Source: Sulfurovum sp. (GTDB lineage Bacteria > Campylobacterota > Campylobacteria > Campylobacterales > Sulfurovaceae). Taken from it: DNA of 44,793 nucleotides. Position numbers and translations under genes: made by a program. The notes under the pieces were generated by a model that was given only the letters and a program-made list of their open reading frames with translations, was not told where the DNA came from and did no database searches. The DNA lies in contig JAQUFB010000003.1 in assembly GCA_028684885.1 (NCBI GenBank), forward strand, positions 1 through 44,793, written 5' to 3'. Below, in pieces: positions 1-8,665 of the stretch; within the stretch, counting starts at the first letter, position 1, and every line of letters starts with the position of its first letter.

Positions 1-95
1 GCCGCCTGGTCCGGAGTGTTGGCAACGATACCTTTTGGCGTAGGAACACCGTATTTGGCAAAAATCTGTTTTGCCTGATACTCATGAATATTCAC
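1..95 (-). CDS. sucC: Succinyl-CoA ligase (ADP-forming) beta subunit, N-terminal fragment
   Basis: Only the first 31 or so codons are in the window; the gene runs off the left edge. The translation begins [20 protein letters not shown], the typical start of the ATP-grasp domain of SucC, which with SucD interconverts succinyl-CoA and succinate in the TCA cycle. The start is GTG at position 95, chosen because a good Shine-Dalgarno (AAGGAGA) lies just upstream and the family begins with this NIHEYQ motif. It follows fumC on the same strand, but a strong terminator hairpin and a TATAAT box lie between them, so it probably has its own promoter. Identification is confident despite the truncation. 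Confidence 0.93.
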   Translation of the reverse strand, partial: MNIHEYQAKQIFAKYGVPTPKGIVANTPDQA

Positions 96-130
96 GTTAA
101 TCTCCTTTAAAATTACAAATTAATTCATTT

Positions 131-136
131 ATTATA
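131..136 (-). promoter_or_regulatory. Predicted -10 box for sucC
   Basis: A perfect TATAAT on the minus strand lies 35 bases upstream of the sucC GTG start and downstream of the fumC terminator. No clear -35 hexamer is seen, which is common for the main sigma factor of Campylobacterota. Confidence 0.5.
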
Positions 137-235
137 GGCTTTCATCAGATAATATAGGATTAATTCTATTATTAGTTCTTTTGATTTTGAAAAAGTGTAT
201 TATATTTACACAGTTTTAGAGAGGAAAAATAAAAA

Positions 236-267
236 TTACTCCAGATGAACACTTTCACCTGGAGTAA
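236..267 (-). terminator. Intrinsic terminator after fumC
   Basis: A perfect 9-bp stem (TTACTCCAG / CTGGAGTAA) with a 14-base loop begins five bases beyond the fumC stop codon. On the minus strand it is followed by a T-rich tract (TTTTTATTTTT). This is the clearest rho-independent terminator in the window and separates the icd/mdh/fumC unit from sucC. Confidence 0.85.
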
Positions 268-271
268 AATG

Positions 272-1669
272 TTACGCTTTAGGAGCGATCATCTCCTCCG
301 GCTTCACGGCAGCATCAAACTCTTCAGCGGACATAAGTCCAAGATTTACGGCCTCTTCTTTCAGCGTTGAACCGTTTGCATGCGCTGTTTTTGCGATCTT
401 CGCTGCATTCTCATATCCAATATACGGGTTGAGTGCTGTTACCAACATTAACGAATCATTTAGGAATCTCTCTATATTCTCCTTCAATGGCACGATACCG
501 ACTGCACAGTTCTTATCAAAACTGACCATTGCATCTGCCAAAAGTCTGGTAGACTGCAGGATATTATAGGCGATCACGGGTTTAAATACATTCAGCTCAA
601 AGTTACCCTGACTTGCGGCGATACCTACAGTCGCATCATTTCCCATTACCTGTACGGCTACCATTGTCATCGCCTCAGCCTGTGTAGGATTCACTTTACC
701 CGGCATGATAGAAGAACCTGGTTCATTTGCAGGGATCTCGATCTCTGCAAGCCCGCATCTTGGACCTGATGCCAACCATCTGATATCATTTGCGATCTTC
801 ATCAAGTTTGCAGCCAGCGCTTTGAGTGCGCCTGAAAGTACCACTTCTGCATCATGTCCGGTCAACGCATGGAATTTATTGGGTTGAGAAACAAAACCGT
901 AATTTTTTTCCATGAAACTATTGAGCTGAGCTGCTACTTTTTGTGAGAATTCAGGGTGGGAGTTCAGCCCTGTACCTACGGCTGTACCACCAATTGCCAA
1001 TTCTTTACAGTATTCAAGCGCATCATTGATCTGCTTGAGATTTGTTTCCAGCATCGCTACATAACCCGAAAGCTCTTGTCCGAGTGTCAAAGGCGTCGCA
1101 TCCTGAAGGTGAGTTCTACCGATCTTTACAATATTCTCAAAAGCTTTTGATTTAGCATCCAGTGTATCTTTCAGTTGATTGAGTGCCGGGATCAATTGAT
1201 CTGTCACGGCGACAACTTCAGCAATACGCATAGCGGTAGGATAGGTATCATTGGAACTCTGCCCTTTGTTGACATCATCATTGGGGTGGACCAGTTTCTC
1301 TTTGGTAAAATCTCCACCGAGTATCTCAGTGGCTTTGTTTGCTACCACTTCATTCATATTCATATTGGACTGTGTACCAGAACCGGTTTGCCATACTACC
1401 AACGGAAAGTTATCGTCAAGTTTACCGCTGAGTACAGTGTCGCAGGCTTTGGTGATCGCTTCAGTCTTTTCATCGTTCAGGCGACCGAGTTCGTTATTTA
1501 CGAGTGCACATGCTTTTTTGAGATTTGCAAAACCGTATACCACTTCCAAAGGCATCTTCTCGTTTCCGATCTCAAAATTAAGTAGTGAACGTTGGGTCTG
1601 CGCAGCCCAATACTTATCTGCAGGAACCTGCATCTCCCCCATTGTATCTTTCTCTATTCTGTATTCCAT
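272..1669 (-). CDS. fumC: Fumarate hydratase class II
   Basis: Encodes about 465 residues, the usual size of the iron-independent homotetrameric fumarase that interconverts fumarate and malate in the cytoplasm. The superfamily signature [11 protein letters not shown] is present near residue 320 and the THLQDATP segment carrying a catalytic-site histidine near residue 187. Two ATGs are adjacent (1672 and 1669); the second is preferred because the AGGAG ribosome site then has six bases of spacing and the protein begins [12 protein letters not shown] as in relatives. It starts a few bases after the second malate dehydrogenase stop, so both are probably co-transcribed. Aspartate ammonia-lyase is a paralogous family, but the N-terminus and context favour fumarase. 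Confidence 0.95.
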   Translation of the reverse strand: MEYRIEKDTMGEMQVPADKYWAAQTQRSLLNFEIGNEKMPLEVVYGFANLKKACALVNNELGRLNDEKTEAITKACDTVLSGKLDDNFPLVVWQTGSGTQSNMNMNEVVANKATEILGGDFTKEKLVHPNDDVNKGQSSNDTYPTAMRIAEVVAVTDQLIPALNQLKDTLDAKSKAFENIVKIGRTHLQDATPLTLGQELSGYVAMLETNLKQINDALEYCKELAIGGTAVGTGLNSHPEFSQKVAAQLNSFMEKNYGFVSQPNKFHALTGHDAEVVLSGALKALAANLMKIANDIRWLASGPRCGLAEIEIPANEPGSSIMPGKVNPTQAEAMTMVAVQVMGNDATVGIAASQGNFELNVFKPVIAYNILQSTRLLADAMVSFDKNCAVGIVPLKENIERFLNDSLMLVTALNPYIGYENAAKIAKTAHANGSTLKEEAVNLGLMSAEEFDAAVKPEEMIAPKA

Positions 1670-1678
1670 CATTGTCTC

Positions 1679-2623
1679 CTAATTAAAAAATTTGTTCTCT
1701 CTGAGCGTATCAATACCTTCCCGGATAGAATCTATAGAAACCTTAAACTTCATTTTTGTCTCTTCATCCAACTCCATCTCAATGATCTCTGCAACCCCGT
1801 TACGCCCAAGTATCACCGGTACGCCGGCTGTTACATCACTATAACCGTATTCTCCATCCAGCAATACAGAAGAAGAGACAACAATACGGGCATTATCAAG
1901 TATGGCCTCTACCATATGCGCCACGGCACGGCCAGGGCCATAATAGCCAGAGGTCCCCAAGTGTTTCACGATCTCTGCACCACCATTTTTTGTACGTTCG
2001 ATGATCTGTTTCATCTCTTCTTTTGTCAACAGTTCTGAAGCATTCACTGAACCTATCTGTACCTTCTGTGGCAAAGGTATCATATTCTGACCATGTTCAC
2101 CAATGACAAGATCACCGGTTTGTGTCATTCCATAGCCCAGTTTTTGATAGATCTGATATGCCATTCTGGCACCATCCAGTGCCCCGGCCATTCCTATGAT
2201 ACGATGACGTTCCCATCCTGTCATCTTGTGGATCACATAGGTCATCACATCCAGAGGATTTGATACACAGATAATGATGGCATCCGGAGAATTTTTTGCT
2301 ACGTCCTCAACCACCTCTTTCATGATCTTCGCATTGATCATCAGAAGATCCGCTCTGGTCATTTCACCTTTTCTGGGTACACCTGCAGTGATCACGACAA
2401 TATCACAATCTTTGATATCTGCTGCACATTTTGCTGCGGTTACCCGTACTCCTTTGGGCGAGTAATGGGCCGCCTGCCCCATATCAATCGCTTTACCCTG
2501 TGCTACACCTTCGGCGATATCAAAAAGAATGATCTCCTCACAACTGCCCGTCATGACCAATGAGTATGCTGCCGTAGCACCTACGGCACCGGCACCTACG
2601 ATCCCTACTTTACGTCCTGCCAC
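1679..2623 (-). CDS. mdh: Malate dehydrogenase, NAD-type (second tandem copy)
   Basis: An LDH/MDH-superfamily protein of about 314 residues. It has the Rossmann motif GIVGAGAVGATAAY, then Asp35 at the end of beta strand 2, the residue that binds the adenosine ribose of NAD. The substrate loop PRKGEMTR carries the arginine expected for oxaloacetate/malate rather than the glutamine of lactate enzymes, and GEHGQNMIPLP holds the catalytic histidine. A longer reading from TTG at 2641 would overlap the upstream gene by 17 bases; I prefer GTG at 2623 because GAAGAGG lies six bases before it, it follows the upstream stop by one base, and the protein then starts at MAGRKVGIVGAG. It is not a close copy of the neighbour. 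Confidence 0.9.
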   Translation of the reverse strand: MAGRKVGIVGAGAVGATAAYSLVMTGSCEEIILFDIAEGVAQGKAIDMGQAAHYSPKGVRVTAAKCAADIKDCDIVVITAGVPRKGEMTRADLLMINAKIMKEVVEDVAKNSPDAIIICVSNPLDVMTYVIHKMTGWERHRIIGMAGALDGARMAYQIYQKLGYGMTQTGDLVIGEHGQNMIPLPQKVQIGSVNASELLTKEEMKQIIERTKNGGAEIVKHLGTSGYYGPGRAVAHMVEAILDNARIVVSSSVLLDGEYGYSDVTAGVPVILGRNGVAEIIEMELDEETKMKFKVSIDSIREGIDTLRENKFFN

Positions 2624-2624
2624 A

Positions 2625-3584
2625 CTATGCCTCTTCGTCAAAAAACTTCAGTTCATAGAGCTTGTCTACCATCTCCTGTACCGCAGCCACAGACTTGGCA
2701 AAACGTTCCTGCTGAAGCGGTTTAAGTGTCATGTGTATCACCTCTTCTCCCCCGCCTGCACCGATCATCACAGGAACACCGGAGACAATGCCTGAATATC
2801 CATAATCATTTTCAAGCATAATGGCACAAGAGTGAATCTGCTTCGTATCTCTCAGCATAGACTCTACCATGATCGCCGTAGATTTTGCCGGTGCATAGTA
2901 TGCCGAACCGTCACCCAGAAGGTTGACAATCTCTGCACCTCCGTTTCTAGTCTTCTGGACAATTTCACCGATCTGCTCTGCATCAAGCAGGTCTTCGATC
3001 GGTACTCCTGCTACCGTTGTAAACTTCGGCAGAGGAACCATCGTATCGCCATGTCCCCCCATCACAGTCGCACGGATCTGGCCTGCGCCATACTCAAGTT
3101 GTTCATAGATAAAGTGCGCCATACGTGCAGCATCCAGGATACCGGCCATCCCAAGCACTCTTTCTCTGGGAAATCCTGTAACTTTTTGTGCAACATACGT
3201 CATCGCATCGAGCGGGTTGGATACAACAATGATGATAGACTCGGGAGCATACTCTTTGATCTCCAGCGCATATTTTTTCACGATCGCTGCATTTTTGGTA
3301 AGCAGATCATCTCTGCTCATACCTGGTGTTCTTGGCGCACCCGCGGTGATCACTACGATATCAGAACCGGCGATATCCTCAGGCCCCCTTGCTGCCCTTA
3401 CAACTGTATGCTGACGTGCTGCGTTCGCAGCCTGGGACATATCAAGTGCTTTTCCTCTTGCCTTGTCAATATCACGTCCTCTTAATACGACATTGTGGCA
3501 TGCTCCGTTCATTGCCAAAATAAATGCAACGGTTGAACCGAAGTTGCCCGTTCCGACAACGGTTACTTTTCTACCTTTAGCCAT
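2625..3584 (-). CDS. mdh: Malate dehydrogenase, first tandem copy, predicted NADP-preferring
   Basis: Encodes 319 residues of the LDH-like malate dehydrogenase family. The Rossmann motif is VVGTGNFGSTVAF, the substrate loop PRTPGMSRDDLL has the malate-type arginine, and GGHGDTMVPLP carries the catalytic histidine. The distinctive feature is after beta strand 2: where NAD enzymes have aspartate this protein has Gly36-Arg37 (VVLRGRDID), a change seen in NADP-dependent malate dehydrogenases such as the chloroplast GSERS type. Cofactor preference is therefore inferred to be NADP(H). The ATG start has an AAAGGA site eight bases upstream. It lies downstream of icd, separated by a hairpin, and is translationally linked to the following copy. 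Confidence 0.9.
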   Translation of the reverse strand: MAKGRKVTVVGTGNFGSTVAFILAMNGACHNVVLRGRDIDKARGKALDMSQAANAARQHTVVRAARGPEDIAGSDIVVITAGAPRTPGMSRDDLLTKNAAIVKKYALEIKEYAPESIIIVVSNPLDAMTYVAQKVTGFPRERVLGMAGILDAARMAHFIYEQLEYGAGQIRATVMGGHGDTMVPLPKFTTVAGVPIEDLLDAEQIGEIVQKTRNGGAEIVNLLGDGSAYYAPAKSTAIMVESMLRDTKQIHSCAIMLENDYGYSGIVSGVPVMIGAGGGEEVIHMTLKPLQQERFAKSVAAVQEMVDKLYELKFFDEEA

Positions 3585-3772
3585 TTGAATCCTTTCTAAT
3601 GAGATCCACAGGGTGACTCTTTAGCAAAACATAACTCATCATTTTAGGGGCTGGCAGCCCGTAAGATCATCAATAATGTTTTGCAATGCTTTAGAAGTCG
3701 ACTACCCCATGTTGTTTTCAGAAAAATCTGAGAAGATTAGTATACCAAAATGTTGAAATATTTTGATAAGAA

Positions 3773-3797
3773 ACACTGCATCCTTTTGATGCAGTGT
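3773..3797 (-). terminator. Probable terminator after icd
   Basis: A perfect 10-bp stem (ACACTGCATC / GATGCAGTGT) with a five-base loop lies 26 bases beyond the icd stop. The T-tract on the minus strand is short (TTCTT), so termination may be partial. The rest of 3598-3772, the leader of the first mdh, shows no gene. Confidence 0.6.
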
Positions 3798-3822
3798 CCA
3801 TATTGTCCACTATAGAAACGTA

Positions 3823-5997
3823 TCAGATAGCGTCAATGATACTGTTGAGTGTCGCAGACGGTCTCATCGCCGCTTCAGTTTTTGCATCATCCGGGTGGTA
3901 GTATCCCCCGATATCCTGTGCTTTACCCTCTACAGAAAGAAGTTCTTCCATGATTTTTGTTTCATTGGCTTCAAGTGCTTCGGCAACCGGTGCAAATTTT
4001 GCAGCAAGTTCAGCGTCTCCACTGTTTGCCAATGCTCTTGCCCAGTACTGAGCCACGTAGAAGTGGGATGCTTTATTGTCAGGCTCTCCCGCTTTTCTTC
4101 CTGGCGCCTTGTTGTTGTCAAGGTATCCCTGGTTAGCCTCATCAAGTGCCGCTGTCACAGCTGCAAGTTTCGCGTCCGGATACTTCTGGTCAATCATTCT
4201 CAGTGACTCGGCAAGTGCAAGGAACTCACCAAGAGAATCCCATCTCAGGTGACCTTCGGCAAGGAACTGGTCAACGTGTTTAGGCGCTGAACCGCCTGCA
4301 CCGGTTTCAAAGAGACCGCCGCCGGCGATCAACGGAACGATTGAAAGCATTTTTGCAGATGTTCCAAGCTCCAGGATCGGGAAGAGGTCAGTCAGGTAAT
4401 CTCTGAGAACGTTACCGGTTACAGAAATCGTATTGAGACCTGCTCTCACTCTTCTCAATGTGTATTTCATCGCTTGTTTTGGCGCCATAATGTGATACTC
4501 TATCGGCGTCTCTTCAAGGAGCGGAGGCAAGTATTCCATCACTTTTTTGATCATATTGGCATCGTGTGCTCTGTTTGAATCCAACCAGAATACAATCGGC
4601 TCACCCGTCAATCTTCCTCTTTCATGCGCAAGTCTTACCCAGTCTTTGATCGGGATATCTTTTGCTCTGGACATTCTCCAGATATCACCTTTCTCAACCT
4701 TAAAGCTCATAAGGACTTCACCGTTTTGAGTGACTTCTACCACACCGTCTTCTGCCATTTCAAAAGTCGTCGGGTGTGAACCGTACTCTTCAGCTTTTTG
4801 AGCCATAAGACCGACGTTCGCAACGCTCCCCATTGTCGTTACATCAAATTGGCCGTTTTTCACACAATCATCAACGATCTCTTTGTACATTGTCCCATAA
4901 GCTCTGTCAGGAATTACAGACATACACGTCTGTACGTTGCCGTCCTTGTTCCACATTTTTCCACCGTCTCTTACAACAACCGGCATGGAAGCATCGATAA
5001 TGATGTCATTGGAAGCGTGCAGGTTGGTGATACCGTTGTCAGAATCAACCATCGCGATAGCCGGGCTTGCTGCATCGATCACCGCTTTCAGGTCAGCTTC
5101 AACTGCATCTTTGATATCTGAGTTTGCAAGTTTCTTTGCAAGATCGCCAAGTCCTAGGTTCGGATTTACCCCAAGTGCTTTGAACTGCTCAGCATATTTT
5201 TCAAAGACATCTTTGAAAAATACCTCAACAGCGTGGCCGAACATGATCGGATCAGATACTTTCATCATAGTCGCTTTGAGGTGGATAGACCAGAGTAGCC
5301 CCTCTTCTCTTGCTTCTTCGATTGTCTCCGCGATAAATGCTCTAAGCGCTTTTGCAGACATAAATGTACCGTCAAGTACTTCTTTGTCCTGAACATCTGT
5401 CAACTCTTTCAATACTTTACCATTGAGAGAAATCGTTACATTTTCGTTGCTGGATGTGATCACTGATTGTTCATTTTCATAAAAATCGCCATCGTTCATA
5501 TGCCTTACACATGCTTTGGAATTCTCTTCGAATGCTCTGAGTTTATGCGGGTTTTTCTGTGCGAAGTTTTTTACTGCAACTGCTGCACGTCTGTCTGAGT
5601 TACCTTCTCTCAGTACCGGGTTAACCGCTGAACCAAGGCAGGTGTTATACTTCTCTCTGATCGCTTTCTCTTCATCCGTTTTCGGGTCTTCGGGGAAGTT
5701 AGGAATGTCATATCCCTGTTCCTGAAGCTCTGCGATACACTCTTTGAGCTGAGGGATAGATGCGGAGATGTTTGGAAGCTTGATAATGTTACCTTCAGGA
5801 TTTAGTACAAGCTCACCCAGTTTTGAAAGTTCATCTTCTGCTTTACCCATCGCCGCAAGTACGCGACCTGCAAGCGAGATGTCACTCTGTTCAAGTTCTA
5901 CACCGCCAGCTGCACAGAATTTAGATGCAATCGGGAAAAACGAATATGTTGCCAAAGCCGGAGCTTCGTCAATTTTTGACCAAATGATTTTTGCCAT
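3823..5997 (-). CDS. icd: NADP-dependent isocitrate dehydrogenase, monomeric type
   Basis: At 724 residues and with the start MAKIIWSKIDEAPALATYSF, this is the monomeric class of isocitrate dehydrogenase, unrelated in length to the roughly 420-residue dimeric enzyme. The DNGITNLHASNDIIIDASMP stretch and the downstream LDSNRAHDANMIKKV segment, part of the NADP-binding region in this family, are intact. It interconverts isocitrate and 2-oxoglutarate with CO2; in autotrophs with the reductive TCA cycle it runs as a carboxylase using NADPH. The start ATG has an AAGGAACAATT leader. The gene is expected to be expressed from the 5998-6259 gap, and a hairpin follows it. Confidence 0.96.
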   Translation of the reverse strand: MAKIIWSKIDEAPALATYSFFPIASKFCAAGGVELEQSDISLAGRVLAAMGKAEDELSKLGELVLNPEGNIIKLPNISASIPQLKECIAELQEQGYDIPNFPEDPKTDEEKAIREKYNTCLGSAVNPVLREGNSDRRAAVAVKNFAQKNPHKLRAFEENSKACVRHMNDGDFYENEQSVITSSNENVTISLNGKVLKELTDVQDKEVLDGTFMSAKALRAFIAETIEEAREEGLLWSIHLKATMMKVSDPIMFGHAVEVFFKDVFEKYAEQFKALGVNPNLGLGDLAKKLANSDIKDAVEADLKAVIDAASPAIAMVDSDNGITNLHASNDIIIDASMPVVVRDGGKMWNKDGNVQTCMSVIPDRAYGTMYKEIVDDCVKNGQFDVTTMGSVANVGLMAQKAEEYGSHPTTFEMAEDGVVEVTQNGEVLMSFKVEKGDIWRMSRAKDIPIKDWVRLAHERGRLTGEPIVFWLDSNRAHDANMIKKVMEYLPPLLEETPIEYHIMAPKQAMKYTLRRVRAGLNTISVTGNVLRDYLTDLFPILELGTSAKMLSIVPLIAGGGLFETGAGGSAPKHVDQFLAEGHLRWDSLGEFLALAESLRMIDQKYPDAKLAAVTAALDEANQGYLDNNKAPGRKAGEPDNKASHFYVAQYWARALANSGDAELAAKFAPVAEALEANETKIMEELLSVEGKAQDIGGYYHPDDAKTEAAMRPSATLNSIIDAI

Positions 5998-6259
5998 AAT
6001 TGTTCCTTACTTTTTTGTTTTAGTGGAACAAGTGTAGCACTATTCTTGTATAAGGAGAATGAAACTTTTGGTTATCAAAAAGTTATCCGCTAAAAATGTT
6101 TCCATACTACACAACTATCCATTGAAGGACGAGGGGAAAAGAGAAAAACTTTGAAAATCAAATCCTGAAAATAGATTGATACACACGGTTTATTTGCACA
6201 TTTTATATCAATATGTAACATTTTGGAAAGAAATCTTTTACTTTTGACGCCTTTCATCT
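5998..6259. other. Intergenic region upstream of icd, no gene seen
   Basis: This 262-base AT-rich gap separates the kef-type gene from icd, both on the minus strand. It should hold the icd promoter, but no convincing -10/-35 pair was found. A short reading frame overlapping the end of the kef-type gene is judged to be a shadow. No RNA motif was recognised. Confidence 0.5.
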
Positions 6260-7888
6260 TTACGGGGAAAGCGTACCTTTGTCTATATCGCATCTGAGTG
6301 CCCGGTCAACCAGGAGTTTGGCCACAGTTTCATTCTGGTTGACAAAACTTTTGATCGGAAGGTCTGATAACTGCTCGATCTGTCTGCGGTCCGAAACCTT
6401 GAGGACAATATCGATCCTCTCATCAATACTCTGGATCGCTTCACAGATCAGCCTGATCTTTTCATCGTTGTCAATCGCAATGATCACGGCGGTCGCATTT
6501 TTGATATCCAATGAACTCAAGAGTCTTTTTGAGGCTGCGTTTCCAAAAAAAACGCTGTCACCTTTTTCTTCTCCCAACTTCACCAGACTTCTGTCGTGTT
6601 CGATCACTATATAAGGGATCCCCTGGGATTTGAGTTCTTCTACTGTACGCTGACCGAGCAACGAATATCCGCACACAAGAATATGATGAGAAATCGGTGA
6701 TGAGCCTATAGGTTCCCTCATCGCCTCAGTAGGATTTTGATAGAAGAGATTGGTAAAGGCCCTGACATGCTTGACTGACAATGAGGTAAAGATCAGTGAA
6801 ACTACGACTACGGAGATCAGCACCTGAAGCACTTCATTGTCAACAAGCTGATAGGATTTTGCCAGGGCAAACACGGCAAAGGAAAACTCCCCTACCTGTG
6901 CCAGAGCCAGTGCCGTTTTAAAGGCACGCTTTGGAAACGAGAAGATCACGGTGATCAAAAAGATGATGATCGTTTTAAGAAGAAGGATCGCCACGGTCAA
7001 TCCGGCTATGACAAAGAAATACTCCCTGATCACTGCAAGGTTGATCTGAAGTCCTACCGTAATGAAAAAGAGTCCAAGCAAAATATCCCGGAAGGGGACA
7101 AGGTCTGCTTCGATCTGATGCTTATACTTGCTCTCAGAGATCAGCATCCCTGCAATAAACGCACCGAGCGAATAGGAAAACCCGAAAGCATGAGCAAGCA
7201 GGGAGGCAGAGAGAACGATCAGCAGGATCGCCAGGATAAAGAGTTCCTCCTTTTTGCTGTCCACAACCGTACCCAGGAATTTGGTTGTGGCATACTTCCC
7301 CAGCACAAACAGTGAAAAGATCACAATAAAACCGGAAATCAGTGTACCCAAAACAATTTCTGACGCCGAACCGGAAGGTTTGCCCAAAAAAGAGACCATA
7401 AGCAAGATAGGAATGACTGCTATATCCTGAAAAAGAAGGATTCCGAGCGCATATCTCCCGTAAGGCCGGTGGATGTCGCCGTTGGCATTGAGGGTAGTCA
7501 GGACAATCGCCGTAGAGGAGAGGGAAAGTGCCATTCCCGCCACCAAAGCGCTTTTCATGGGCAAGTCAAAGAATGCAATGCTCAGATAGGTAAACAAAAG
7601 TGCAGTGAGTGTTACCTGCAGTATCCCAAATACAAATACCTCCTGCTTCATCCGCTTCAAGTGGTTCAGAGAAAACTCCAAGCCAATCGTAAACATCAGA
7701 AAAACCACACCGAACTCCGCAAGTTCTGCCAAGACCTCCTGATCGATCTTGGCATAGTCAAAAAATGTTGCAATGATAAACCCGGTAAAAATATATCCTA
7801 CGATTGTCGAGATATCAAAACGTTTCAACAGCAGATTGAGGAGCAGAGAGAGTGCTGCTGCGAGTATGATCAGCATCAGTATATCCAC
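6260..7888 (-). CDS. Kef-type monovalent cation/proton antiporter with RCK domain
   Basis: Encodes 542 residues: a CPA2-family membrane domain of roughly 12 segments (residues 1-385, with FLMFTIGLEFSLNHLKRM, the typical Kef motif) followed by a cytoplasmic TrkA-N/RCK nucleotide-binding domain from about residue 400 (ILVCGYSLLGQRTVEEL, then the acidic end of strand 2, IEHD). Such proteins exchange K+ or Na+ for H+ across the inner membrane and are gated by a nucleotide or glutathione ligand; the ligand cannot be told from sequence. The start is GTG with AGGAG six bases upstream. It begins one base after the stop of the rhodanese gene, so the two are almost certainly one operon. A specific name (KefB/KefC) is not justified. 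Confidence 0.9.
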   Translation of the reverse strand: MDILMLIILAAALSLLLNLLLKRFDISTIVGYIFTGFIIATFFDYAKIDQEVLAELAEFGVVFLMFTIGLEFSLNHLKRMKQEVFVFGILQVTLTALLFTYLSIAFFDLPMKSALVAGMALSLSSTAIVLTTLNANGDIHRPYGRYALGILLFQDIAVIPILLMVSFLGKPSGSASEIVLGTLISGFIVIFSLFVLGKYATTKFLGTVVDSKKEELFILAILLIVLSASLLAHAFGFSYSLGAFIAGMLISESKYKHQIEADLVPFRDILLGLFFITVGLQINLAVIREYFFVIAGLTVAILLLKTIIIFLITVIFSFPKRAFKTALALAQVGEFSFAVFALAKSYQLVDNEVLQVLISVVVVSLIFTSLSVKHVRAFTNLFYQNPTEAMREPIGSSPISHHILVCGYSLLGQRTVEELKSQGIPYIVIEHDRSLVKLGEEKGDSVFFGNAASKRLLSSLDIKNATAVIIAIDNDEKIRLICEAIQSIDERIDIVLKVSDRRQIEQLSDLPIKSFVNQNETVAKLLVDRALRCDIDKGTLSP

Positions 7889-7889
7889 T

Positions 7890-8597
7890 CTATACTCCTT
7901 TTTTCTTCTCTGTAGGACGGATAGAAGTAATTCCTACATTGAGCCAGCTATGCAGCCCGCCGCGGTACCATTTCATCTTTTCAGGAGGATATCCCATTGC
8001 CAGCAGTGCTTCGATCATCTGGGGAGACTGCCTGCACCATACACCGTTGCAGAAAAAAAGCACAGTTTTGGCTTCTGAAAAATCATACCCTTCTTTTGTT
8101 GATCTCACTCCCAGCAGTACCAGTGCTTCCTGTTTCTTTTTTTCCCACTTTCCCTCTTCGGTAAAATAGACAAAAGGGATATTGACCGCACCGGGAATTG
8201 TCCGAGCCTCATACCACCCTTTTTTACGACTGTCGACAAAAAGCATATGCGGATCTTCCTGCATCTCCTCCAGAAACTCCAGCACCTCCAGTTCGCCGTA
8301 AGTATCGATCTTCTCATGGATCTTCATGGGAGAAAGTACACCGGCAGTGGTAATAAAACGCTTTGTGCAGAACTCAGGTACCGTCTGGAGAGGATAGGCT
8401 TCGCTCCAGAATGTTCTGCCGTCAAAAGGGACTTCCCTGCATCTCAGGTCAGAATCCCTGGCGACCCTTATCTTTGCTGTGCGGCCATCCTTGGTCTGAT
8501 AGCTTACTTCGATGCTGTGTGCATGCAGCATCTTTGTCATCTCCTCCGCATTACCCAGGGCGAGCAGAGAGATAGATAAAATAAACATACGCCACAT
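7890..8597 (-). CDS. Periplasmic rhodanese-domain protein
   Basis: Encodes 235 residues. A hydrophobic N-terminus (MFILSISLLALGNA) is a probable Sec signal peptide, so the protein should be periplasmic. Residues about 90-225 form a rhodanese domain: FVDSRKKGWYEARTIPGAVN followed by the active-site loop FFCNGVWCRQS near residue 187, in which the first cysteine is the expected sulfur-carrying residue, and then the usual LLAMGY helix and WYRGGLHSW ending. It may carry sulfane sulfur or bind thiols; the substrate is unknown. The region before the rhodanese domain (about residues 20-90) was not recognised. A good AAGGAG ribosome site precedes ATG, and the antiporter follows by one base. Confidence 0.85.
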   Translation of the reverse strand: MWRMFILSISLLALGNAEEMTKMLHAHSIEVSYQTKDGRTAKIRVARDSDLRCREVPFDGRTFWSEAYPLQTVPEFCTKRFITTAGVLSPMKIHEKIDTYGELEVLEFLEEMQEDPHMLFVDSRKKGWYEARTIPGAVNIPFVYFTEEGKWEKKKQEALVLLGVRSTKEGYDFSEAKTVLFFCNGVWCRQSPQMIEALLAMGYPPEKMKWYRGGLHSWLNVGITSIRPTEKKKGV

Positions 8598-8665
8598 TCT
8601 CTTCTCCTTCTATTCGTTCATTCTGCCTGACCGCGTGTGGTATTGATGATGTAGCACCCGGCTTC

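Noticed and set aside
6090-6293. Minus-strand open frame of 67 codons downstream of the Kef-type gene
   Set aside because: It begins inside the last codons of the Kef-type gene in another frame and has no ribosome site or recognised family.
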